Shown here: positions 8,988-16,277 of the stretch, piece after piece | How positions within the stretch are numbered: the stretch's first letter is position 1 | Layout: each line of letters begins with the position of its first letter | Assembly (NCBI GenBank): GCA_963665915.2 | Contig: CAXXSG010000013.1 | Location: forward strand, 434,001 to 498,000 | DNA from: JAFGRU01 sp963665915 | GTDB lineage: Bacteria; Desulfobacterota; Desulfuromonadia; Desulfuromonadales; JAAYDE01 | Length of the DNA stretch: 64,000 nt | Direction: 5' to 3' | Translations under genes and position numbers: made by a program | Notes under the pieces: generated by a model | What the model saw: only the letters and a program-made list of their open reading frames with translations | Told to the model about the DNA's origin: nothing | Databases searched by the model: none

Positions 8988-11366
8988 TTGTCGAAATTAA
9001 AAAAACCTGAACTTTTAGCTCCTGCCGGAAGCCTGGAAGCCTTTTTCGCGGCTATGGAATCGGGGGCGGACGCTGTCTATTGCGGGGCAAAGGAATTTTC
9101 CGCGCGGGCCAAGGCGAAAAATTTCACTATTGCCGAGCTGGAGAAGATGACGGCTTATGCCCGTTCCCGGGGCGTCAAACTCCATGTGACCATCAACAGC
9201 CTGGTCAAGGAGGAGGAGCTTCCGCGGGCCGCTGCTCTTCTGGCGGACCTGGAAGCGATCCAGGTGGATGCCGTGATCCTGCAGGATCTCGCGGTCTGGC
9301 GACTGGCCCGGCAGTTTTTTCCGGGGCTGAACCTGCATGCCTCGACCCAGATGACGATCCACAACAGCGCCGGTGTGCGCATGCTGGAAAAAATGGGATT
9401 TTCCCGGGCGGTCCTGGCGCGGGAACTCTGTCTGGAGGAGATTGCCCAAATCCGCAGCCAGACCTCTCTGGAACTGGAACATTTCGTTCACGGCGCCCTT
9501 TGCTTCTCCTTTTCCGGCCAGTGTTATTTCTCCTCGTTTCTCGGTGGCAAGAGCGGCAACCGGGGGCGCTGCGCCCAGCCATGCCGCCGTCTCTACCGGG
9601 CCCAGAAACAGCAGGGATATTATTTCTCCACCAACGATCTTTCGGCTATTGACCTTCTGCCGGAGCTGGAAAAGGCGGGTATCTGCAGTTTCAAGATCGA
9701 AGGGCGGATGAAGAGCGCCGAGTATGTTGCCAACGTGGTTTCCGCTTACCGCAAGCTTCTGGATACACCTGTCAGCGGCCGCAAGGATGCGTTGAAGGAG
9801 GCCAAGGAACTGCTGAAAAACTCCTTCGGGCGCTTGCCGACCAGGGGATTTCTCCCTGGCCGGGAGCCGACCGATATTGCCAGCCCCTCGATTAAAGGCT
9901 CCACCGGGCGGTTCCTGGGAGAAATCGCCTCAGTCAGGGGGGGCGATATCAGTTTCAAAACCAGGGATACCCTTTATGTCGGTGATCGCCTTCGGGTTCA
10001 GCCCAAGACTGATCGTTCCGGCCAGGGGTTTACTGTCAAACAGTTGCGTCAGGGAAAAAAGAGCATCAAGCGGGCTTCTGCCGGAAATTTTGTCTCGGTT
10101 CCAACCTCTTTTGGAGATCGCTTTAAAACGGGAGATGCCGTTTTCAAGGTTTCATCCGAGCAGGCCTTTACCATGAGTGAGGTCAGTTGCCGGCGAAAAC
10201 TGGAAGCCTTCGACATCCTTCCCGAGGATTTGAGTCTGCATGTTGAAATGGAGGGGGAGGCTTTGAAAATTCGCGGGGAAAACGCCTCTGCCTCCCTGAC
10301 GAAAAATTTTGCGGTGAAGACGTTCAGTGCGGAAAGCCAGCCGCTCAATCCCGCGGCCCTGCATCGGGTTTTTTCGAAAACCGGCATAAAGGGCTGGAAC
10401 CTGCGCTCCCTTGAGACAGGAGACCTTCCGTCCGTGGTGATCCCTCCCAGCCGCTTGAATGAAATCCGCCGCGACTTTTTCCAGGAGTTTTTCAAAATCT
10501 GGCAGTTCGGCCGGGAAACGCGGAAAAAACAGAGCTTGGAGCAGGCTCTTGGTGCGCTTCTGCCTCCGGGGCGACAGCCTGCCGGGGAAGCCGAGCCGCA
10601 AGTAACCCTCGCTATTTCACATTTCCGTGACATCCATATCCTCAGCCACAGTGGAATCGGGCGTATCCTCCTTCCCCTGACCGGCGAAAATTTCAATGCC
10701 GCACTGTTGGCTGCGAAAAGTCTGAGCGGCAGGGAACACCGAATTGTCTGGAATATCCCTTTCATCCTTCTGGGCGATAAATGGGAACAGTGTCGGAAGA
10801 TGATCGTCGTCCTTGCGGCCAAGGGTTTTAAAAATTTCCAGGTCAACAATCTCGGTCATTTCCCGCTTTTCGAAGATTGTCCCGGGGCACGGCTTAATTC
10901 CGGCTATCGCCTTTTTTCTCTCAACAGCCAGGCCCTTCTGAGCTGGAAAGAACTGGGGGTTCAGGAGGCCATGCTTTATGTCGAGGATGACCGGGAAAAT
11001 CTGCGGGATGTTCTGAGCCGGGAGACCGGGCTTTTATCTTCGCTCATTCTGTATGCCTCCATCCCCCTTATTACCTCACGGATTGCCATTCGTAAGCTGC
11101 GCCCGGGCGAGGCGGTTCATTCCGACACCGGGGATGCTTTCCGCACCCGGAAAGAGTCGGGTCTGACTGTAATCTCTTCGGACACGGACTACTCCTTGCT
11201 CGGAAAAGAGAGGGAGTTGCAAAAGCTGGGCTGCCGCTCTTTTGTTATCGACCTTAGTCATACCGGCCCCTTCTCCCCCAAGGGCAAGAGTGTTCTGATG
11301 ACATTTCGAAAAGGGGGAGTCGTCTCGAATACTTCGGTCTTCAACTATGAGCTTGGCCTGGAGTGA
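8988..11366 (+). CDS. U32 family protein (probable RlhA/TrhP-type RNA hydroxylation enzyme)
   Basis: Members of the U32 family (E. coli RlhA and TrhP) are needed for 5-hydroxylation of C2501 in 23S rRNA or of wobble uridine in tRNA, rather than acting as peptidases. This 792-residue protein begins with the conserved PELLAPAGSLEAFFAAMESGADAVY-type barrel start. It carries the U32 signature near residues 165-182 with Cys172 and Cys179, and CAQPC with Cys195 and Cys199, matching the family's four conserved cysteines. The middle corresponds to the DUF3656-type insert. The C-terminal 280 residues contain a second barrel-like half, making it longer than RlhA (about 650) and TrhP (about 450). The start is TTG 8988 with GGGAG upstream. 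Which RNA it modifies cannot be told from sequence. Confidence 0.9.
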   Translation: MSKLKKPELLAPAGSLEAFFAAMESGADAVYCGAKEFSARAKAKNFTIAELEKMTAYARSRGVKLHVTINSLVKEEELPRAAALLADLEAIQVDAVILQDLAVWRLARQFFPGLNLHASTQMTIHNSAGVRMLEKMGFSRAVLARELCLEEIAQIRSQTSLELEHFVHGALCFSFSGQCYFSSFLGGKSGNRGRCAQPCRRLYRAQKQQGYYFSTNDLSAIDLLPELEKAGICSFKIEGRMKSAEYVANVVSAYRKLLDTPVSGRKDALKEAKELLKNSFGRLPTRGFLPGREPTDIASPSIKGSTGRFLGEIASVRGGDISFKTRDTLYVGDRLRVQPKTDRSGQGFTVKQLRQGKKSIKRASAGNFVSVPTSFGDRFKTGDAVFKVSSEQAFTMSEVSCRRKLEAFDILPEDLSLHVEMEGEALKIRGENASASLTKNFAVKTFSAESQPLNPAALHRVFSKTGIKGWNLRSLETGDLPSVVIPPSRLNEIRRDFFQEFFKIWQFGRETRKKQSLEQALGALLPPGRQPAGEAEPQVTLAISHFRDIHILSHSGIGRILLPLTGENFNAALLAAKSLSGREHRIVWNIPFILLGDKWEQCRKMIVVLAAKGFKNFQVNNLGHFPLFEDCPGARLNSGYRLFSLNSQALLSWKELGVQEAMLYVEDDRENLRDVLSRETGLLSSLILYASIPLITSRIAIRKLRPGEAVHSDTGDAFRTRKESGLTVISSDTDYSLLGKERELQKLGCRSFVIDLSHTGPFSPKGKSVLMTFRKGGVVSNTSVFNYELGLE

Positions 11367-11386
11367 ACAGGCCGATGTATATTTCC

Positions 11387-11998
11387 TCAGTAAAACAAAT
11401 TCAGAATCAAAGATGTGCCGATGGTCCACATGACGAAACCGACAAGGCCGTCCAGCACCCTCCATGCCGATGGTTGGCGAAAGATCGGTGCCAGCAGGCG
11501 TCCTCCCAGGCTTAAAGAAAAAAACCACAGAAACGAAGCGATTACGGCGCCGAGCCCGAACACGTAGCGGCCGGAGTCAGAAAACTGGCCGCTGATGCTC
11601 CCCAGCAGAATCACCGTATCGAGATAGACGTGCGGGTTCAGCAGGGTGACAGCCAGAGTGGCGAGGACCACGCCGCCCAGAGAGCTGTGCTCGCACCCTT
11701 GCGTTGTCAGGGAGCCGCCCCGGATGGCTGATCGGAAAGCCTTCAGTCCATAGCCGAAAAGGAAAACCGCCCCGCCCAGAGCGGCCCCGCGTTCCAGGGC
11801 CGGATGAGAGGCAACGACGTTTCCAATGCCGCTGACGCCTGCCACAATCAGAATGGCGTCGCACAGGCTGCATATCAAAGCGACAGTCAGGATGTAATTG
11901 CGCCGAACCCCCTGTGAGAGGACAAAAGCGTTTTGTGCGCCTATAGCCACGATCAGTCCGCCGCCGGCGCCCATCCCCTGAAAAAAAGGCATAATCAT
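11387..11998 (-). CDS. LysE/ArgO family amino-acid exporter
   Basis: A 203-residue integral membrane protein with about six hydrophobic segments. The N-terminal FxxGxGxGGGLIVAIGAQNAFVL stretch is typical of LysE/ArgO basic amino acid exporters. AAGGGAG precedes ATG 11998. It is transcribed divergently from an ArgP/LysG-type LysR regulator, the classical arrangement for exporters induced by excess lysine or arginine. The gene converges with the U32 gene (20 bp apart). The exact substrate (lysine, arginine or an analogue) is not determined. Confidence 0.92.
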   Translation of the reverse strand: MIMPFFQGMGAGGGLIVAIGAQNAFVLSQGVRRNYILTVALICSLCDAILIVAGVSGIGNVVASHPALERGAALGGAVFLFGYGLKAFRSAIRGGSLTTQGCEHSSLGGVVLATLAVTLLNPHVYLDTVILLGSISGQFSDSGRYVFGLGAVIASFLWFFSLSLGGRLLAPIFRQPSAWRVLDGLVGFVMWTIGTSLILNLFY

Positions 11999-12059
11999 AG
12001 GGTTTTCTCCCTTGTTTTTTCTGAAAGCCTAAGGGAGAATGCAATAAAAGTAAAATTAA

Positions 12060-12079
12060 TTGATTTAATATTTAATCAA
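12060..12079. promoter_or_regulatory. Candidate LysR-type operator between lysE and argP
   Basis: A near-perfect 20 bp dyad of the form TTGAT-N10-ATCAA (two mismatches) in the 196 bp divergent intergenic region. Spacing and composition fit a LysR-family T-N11-A box, so this is the best candidate site for the neighbouring regulator. Confidence 0.5.
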
Positions 12080-12194
12080 AATTGCTAATATACTACCTGA
12101 GTCGATGGGTTAAGATCGGGCAATAGCTCAACTCATTGACCTGTCTAAGCACTTACACTTTTTTCCCGCCCCAACTCATGGATGCAGGTAAAAA

Positions 12195-13085
12195 ATGCTG
12201 GATTATAAACTGATTGAAGCATTGGCCATGGTGGTTCAGGAAGGTGGCTTTGAAAAGGCCTCCAGGGTTCTGCACCTCACCCAGTCGGCCGTTTCCCAAC
12301 GGGTCAGACAACTGGAGGACAAGACTGGACAAATTCTTTTGTCGCGCATGAATCCCCCGCAGTTGACCCCCCTGGGAAGGAAAATGCTGAAACACTATCG
12401 CCAGGTCAGGCTCCTGGAAGACGGCCTCTCTGGACTATTGCCTTCAGGAGCGGATAAGGGGTTCACATCCCTTGCATTAGGCGTCAATGCCGACAGTCTC
12501 GCCACTTGGTTCCCAGCGGCGACGCAACAATTTCTGGAACAGGAAAAGGTGGTTTTTGATCTGCGGGTCGAGGATCAGGACGAAACCCACCGCCTATTGA
12601 AAAACGGCGATGTCGTCGGTTGTATCAGCACCTCGGAGACGCCTATGCAGGGGTGTCGGCTGGAATATTTGGGGCGCATGGTGTATCGCCTGCTAGCGTC
12701 ACCCCTTTTTGCGGAGCGCTGGTTTGCCAACGGGTTGAGTTGCGAAGCTGTTCAGGATGCGCCGGGGATTCTTTTCAACCGCAAAGACACGTTGAATTCA
12801 CGGTTTTTCCAGTCCATGTTCGGCAGTGTGGAGCTGAATACGCCCTCTTTTTTTGTACCTTCTTCGGAAAGATTTGTCGATCTTATCGTCTCGGGACTTG
12901 CTTATGGCATGCTGCCGGATCAGCAGAGTCAGGTCTTGGTGGATGCAGGAATACTTGTGGATCTGGTCCCAGCAAGGCAGCTTTCCGTTAAGCTCTACTG
13001 GCATTGCTGGAGCCTGGAGTCGGATTTGCTCCGCAAGCTCACTCGAAATCTGACCCGTTATGCACCGGAATGGCTCACAAAGTAA
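12195..13085 (+). CDS. argP: LysR-family regulator, ArgP/LysG (IciA) type
   Basis: A 296-residue LysR regulator. Residues 1-60 form the winged helix-turn-helix (LDYKLIEALAMVV, then LTQSAVSQRVRQLE) with the ArgP-typical NPPQLTPLG segment, followed by the two-lobed effector domain. Family members sense lysine or arginine and switch on the neighbouring exporter. AGGTAA precedes ATG 12195. It is divergent from the exporter and convergent with rarD. Assignment to the ArgP subgroup rests on sequence style plus gene pairing. Confidence 0.9.
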   Translation: MLDYKLIEALAMVVQEGGFEKASRVLHLTQSAVSQRVRQLEDKTGQILLSRMNPPQLTPLGRKMLKHYRQVRLLEDGLSGLLPSGADKGFTSLALGVNADSLATWFPAATQQFLEQEKVVFDLRVEDQDETHRLLKNGDVVGCISTSETPMQGCRLEYLGRMVYRLLASPLFAERWFANGLSCEAVQDAPGILFNRKDTLNSRFFQSMFGSVELNTPSFFVPSSERFVDLIVSGLAYGMLPDQQSQVLVDAGILVDLVPARQLSVKLYWHCWSLESDLLRKLTRNLTRYAPEWLTK

Positions 13086-13117
13086 GAGAAACAGGGGATG
13101 CTTTCCGGGGGATTCGC

Positions 13118-14062
13118 TCAAGCCCAGGATTTCAGGCGGCGATGTTTTTGGGTTTGTCGGAAGCCATCTATTGAGTAAATCAGGAGTCCCGCCCAGATCA
13201 GCACAAAACAGATGAGGTGTGTTTGTGAAAAAAGTTCGTCATAGACCCAGACGGCGAGGATGAAGTGGAGGCTGGGGGTGATGTACTGGAGAAAACCGAT
13301 GGTCATCAGGCGCAGTTTCAGCGTGGCCGCATTGAACAGAAGGAGCGGGAGAGCAGTTAGAATGCCTGAAAAAATGAGCAGAAAATCGGTCCCTGCCGAG
13401 ATGTTCAGGAAGGCCCCGCTGCCGGAAAAGTAAAGATAAACCATGTAGGAAAAAGCAAGTGGTATGATCAGAGTGGTTTCGACCATGAGACCCTGCAGGG
13501 CATCAATCCGCGCTTTTTTTCTCACAAGTCCATAAAAACCAAAGGAAATTGCCAGGCAGAGAGAGATCCATGGAATCTGCCCGTACCTTAATGCCAGGAA
13601 AGTTACTCCTGAAGCGGCTAGCACAAGACTGAATTTCTGGCCACGACTCAATCTTTCCCCAAGGAACACAAATCCTAGAAAGATACTTAACAAGGGATTG
13701 ATATAGTAACCAAGGCTCGATTCCAGTACGTGACCTGCAGCCACGGCATAAATAAAAATCCCCCAGTTGGTGCTGATCAGTAAAGTTGAAAGAAAGAGCA
13801 TGCCAACCAGCTGTTTCTGTTTATAAATTTTCAGGGTGGAGCGCCACTGACCGGTAACCATGACCAGAATCATGAGAAAAAAGGCTGACCAGAAGATGCG
13901 GTGGGCAAGTACTTCCAGAGGGAAGACATGGGCAACCATCTTGAAAAAAACAGGAAACCCGCCCCATAGCAGGTAGGCTGAAACAGCACACACAACCCCT
14001 CGGGTGACTGTTTTGTCAGCGTCCGGAATGGTTGCATCGATAGGGGGCTTTTTTCTGTGCAT
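13118..14062 (-). CDS. rarD: EamA-family transporter, RarD type
   Basis: A 314-residue membrane protein with ten hydrophobic segments in two EamA repeats. The RarD hallmark near the N-terminus (GVVCAVSAYLLWGGFPVFFK) and the GHVLESSLGYYINPL segment are present. RarD proteins are drug/metabolite-superfamily permeases, named for a chloramphenicol-sensitivity phenotype; the natural substrate is unknown. The ATG at 14062 lacks a strong ribosome-binding site. It converges with argP, 32 bp between stop codons. Confidence 0.93.
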   Translation of the reverse strand: MHRKKPPIDATIPDADKTVTRGVVCAVSAYLLWGGFPVFFKMVAHVFPLEVLAHRIFWSAFFLMILVMVTGQWRSTLKIYKQKQLVGMLFLSTLLISTNWGIFIYAVAAGHVLESSLGYYINPLLSIFLGFVFLGERLSRGQKFSLVLAASGVTFLALRYGQIPWISLCLAISFGFYGLVRKKARIDALQGLMVETTLIIPLAFSYMVYLYFSGSGAFLNISAGTDFLLIFSGILTALPLLLFNAATLKLRLMTIGFLQYITPSLHFILAVWVYDELFSQTHLICFVLIWAGLLIYSIDGFRQTQKHRRLKSWA

Positions 14063-14348
14063 GTTTGATACGGATTTTTCGTCAGCAAGACGGCACCGTA
14101 CTGGTCTCTGATTAATTGGAATGAGGGCAGTGTAGGGATTTTGGATGGAATTATCAAGTTAGTGCCCGTGCGGCAAATCCTGTTTTCTTATTCCGGCCCT
14201 TTTTAGTGCTGCCTGTGTTAGCGAAACCCTGGCAGTGCTAAAAATTATTTCATAACTTATTGAAACGGCTAATCGTACGGTGTACTTGGGATGAAAGCTG
14301 GCTAATTTGGCTGTCTATGTAGCAATTCCGAGGGTGATTTTCTGATTG

Positions 14349-14900
14349 TCAGAAAAGAAAACCGACCTCGAACATGTGCATGTCTACACCGGGGTTTTCG
14401 GAATAAATGTCTGCGTTGGACATATGCTGGAAACGATATCCCAACCTGTATCTGTCCAGGAAATGAGTGTAAAGGCCGATAAAACTGGTGAATTGCAAGT
14501 TACCACCAAAATCGCTGGCACCAAAATTATGTTTCTCTATATAAGTGGGGACTATGCCGATATCGAGCGAAAAGTTTTCTTCCGGGGTACGAAAAGAGAC
14601 TCTTGGACCGATCGAGCCCACAAATATATTATCCCCGCTATTTGAGAGAACTCCGGCTGTAAAATCGATGCCGGTTCTAATCCAATAGCTGGCAGGTAGC
14701 TGCCATTGCCAAGGGAGCATCAAGGTCAGAGAGCCTTCATACTGGTTGAAGCTTTCCTTGTTACTGCCGACATTGCTTTCGGAAAAGCCCCCTCTTAGAG
14801 AAAAGAAACCTCGATCCGGTTTTTCGGCAAAAACCTCAGAAGGGAGGATCAGGCTTGAAAGAACAAAACACGCAACGAGAAAGAGTTTTGCTGTGGCCAA
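14349..14900 (-). CDS. PagL-like outer-membrane lipid A deacylase (acyloxyacyl hydrolase family)
   Basis: PagL removes the 3-O acyl chain of lipid A at the outer membrane. The 183-residue protein has a signal peptide (cleavage near VFAE, residue 25), alternating beta-strand pattern and a terminal Phe as in outer-membrane barrels. The C-terminal block contains QHMSN (His159, Ser161), matching the PagL catalytic His-x-Ser motif, followed by NPGVD where the family normally has a Glu as third triad residue; here Asp173 stands at that place. Single gene; ATG 14900 is followed upstream by a long non-coding stretch. Confidence 0.8.
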   Translation of the reverse strand: MATAKLFLVACFVLSSLILPSEVFAEKPDRGFFSLRGGFSESNVGSNKESFNQYEGSLTLMLPWQWQLPASYWIRTGIDFTAGVLSNSGDNIFVGSIGPRVSFRTPEENFSLDIGIVPTYIEKHNFGASDFGGNLQFTSFIGLYTHFLDRYRLGYRFQHMSNADIYSENPGVDMHMFEVGFLF

Positions 14901-15419
14901 TGTTTTCTCCTTTCAACGGATGAAAAAGTCAAAAATGCATTCAAACTTAATGGACCCGGGCCCTTTTTGTTTCGGAGATGTTTTGTTACGAGGGCTAACT
15001 GTTTTAAATTGATAGTTTAATTATTGCAGATATGGCTGAATTATCAAACCGGGGCTTATTCATCTTAACCCGCTAATTGAAATGCGTGCTGGAATATATA
15101 TTTATTTCAATGGGTTTTGGCTTTGTCACCTTACCCCCATTAGGTTATGGTGATGTCACACCTTTGACTATTGATGCTGGGATTTGGGGCTTTTCAACAG
15201 CCCACCAAGAAAGATGGCGGGCTTGTTTTTGCGCAAAGCCTTGAAAACAAGTACATTCTTCTTGTCAGAATGTTTAAATGGCGTTTTAAAATTCTTAATT
15301 TGTATATATATTGAATCAATTTGTATTTTTGGAGTCCTTTCGGGAACAGCTCTTGAATAAGACTGGTTGGTATAACCGACTGGAAATCAGGGTAATTTCA
15401 GGTTTTGAAGGAGGCGGTT
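14901..15419. other. Intergenic region holding a decayed channel fragment
   Basis: About 520 bp without an intact gene. It contains the potassium-channel remnant at 15077-15244 (listed separately); the remainder is AT-rich and shows nothing I can assign except the promoter region for the phosphoglucomutase gene. Confidence 0.5.
15077..15244 (+). pseudogene. Remnant of a potassium-channel pore loop
   Basis: One frame from 15077 to the TGA at 15242-15244 reads ...YIFISMGFGFVTLPPLGYGDVTPLT..., which closely resembles the pore helix and TxGYGD selectivity filter of small two-helix K+ channels (normally FSxVTLTTLGYGDVTP). The expected first helix is absent upstream, where a stop codon occurs at 15074, and the second helix is replaced by unrelated sequence and a stop. 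No ribosome-binding site is evident. It therefore looks like the fossil of a channel gene, not a working one. Confidence 0.65.
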
Positions 15420-16175
15420 TTGCTTACAAAAAAGTCAAAGGAATCTGTCGATTTAACAAAGTATGGTGCTATTCTGTTTGACCTTGACGGTGTTCTGACG
15501 GGAACGGCCCGGGTCCACGCCAAATGTTGGAAAAAAATGTTTGATGAGCACCTGGAGAAAAAAGCTCGGAAGAGCGGTGAAGCGTTTGTCCCTTTTGATG
15601 CGGATTCGGATTATAAGTTATATGTGGACGGGAAGCCCCGCATGGAGGGGGTTCAGAGCTTTCTTGAGTCGCGCGGTATTCAGCTTCCATTTGGTAGCCA
15701 TGACGATAAACCCGACCAGGAGACGGTCTGCGGTCTAGGAAATCGAAAAAATGAATTTTTCCGCGAGGTTCTGGCGGAGGACGGGGTTGATGTTTTTGAA
15801 TCGTCTATTGAGCTGACGCGAAGGCTCCTTCAGAAAGGGGTGCGAATGGCGGTGGTTTCTTCGAGCAAGAATTGCGAGGCGATTCTGGAAGTCGGTGGAA
15901 TAAAAGACCTTTATGAATTCTGGATCGACGGCAATGAGGCTCTAAGGCTCAATTTGCGAGGTAAGCCGGAACCGGATACTTTCCTCAAGGCGGCCGAAAT
16001 CCTGGGTGTTGAACCCTCCCATGCTGTTGTCGTTGAAGATGCCATTTCCGGAGTTCAGGCAGGGCGGAAAGGGAAGTTCGGACTGGTTATCGGGGTTGAT
16101 CGTCATGGAGATGCTCAATCCCTGCTGGCCAATGGAGCTGATATTGTGGTTGCGGACTTAGGGGAATTGCTTTAA
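15420..16175 (+). CDS. HAD-family beta-phosphoglucomutase-like enzyme
   Basis: Beta-phosphoglucomutases convert beta-glucose 1-phosphate, released by inverting disaccharide phosphorylases, into glucose 6-phosphate. The protein carries HAD motif I as FDLDGVLTG (Asp21 nucleophile, Asp23 acid/base), motif II VVSSS, and motifs III/IV in GKPEPDTF and VVEDAISGVQAG. A longer-than-usual cap (about residues 40-110) is present. I place the start at TTG 15420, preceded by AAGGAGG at ideal spacing, giving 251 residues; an in-frame TTG at 15405 would add five residues. It is followed 98 bp later by a GH65 phosphorylase, its natural partner. Trehalose-type phosphorolysis is the likeliest role. Confidence 0.9.
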   Translation: MLTKKSKESVDLTKYGAILFDLDGVLTGTARVHAKCWKKMFDEHLEKKARKSGEAFVPFDADSDYKLYVDGKPRMEGVQSFLESRGIQLPFGSHDDKPDQETVCGLGNRKNEFFREVLAEDGVDVFESSIELTRRLLQKGVRMAVVSSSKNCEAILEVGGIKDLYEFWIDGNEALRLNLRGKPEPDTFLKAAEILGVEPSHAVVVEDAISGVQAGRKGKFGLVIGVDRHGDAQSLLANGADIVVADLGELL

Positions 16176-16199
16176 GAACGATGGAGTTGGAAAGGAAAA

Positions 16200-16277
16200 A
16201 TGCTGATGAAACGTCTTCCCCTTCTTATTCATGGACTTGGTATCTTCATGCTTTTTAGAGAGGCGAGAGGTCAATGA
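16200..16277 (+). CDS. Possible 25-codon leader ORF overlapping the GH65 start
   Basis: A small frame, ATG 16200 to TGA 16275-16277, preceded by GGAAAGGA. Its TGA overlaps the GH65 ATG as ATGA. It encodes a hydrophobic 25-residue peptide (starts MLMKRLPLLIH). It may couple translation of the phosphorylase to an upstream ribosome, or be chance. Confidence 0.3.
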   Translation: MLMKRLPLLIHGLGIFMLFREARGQ

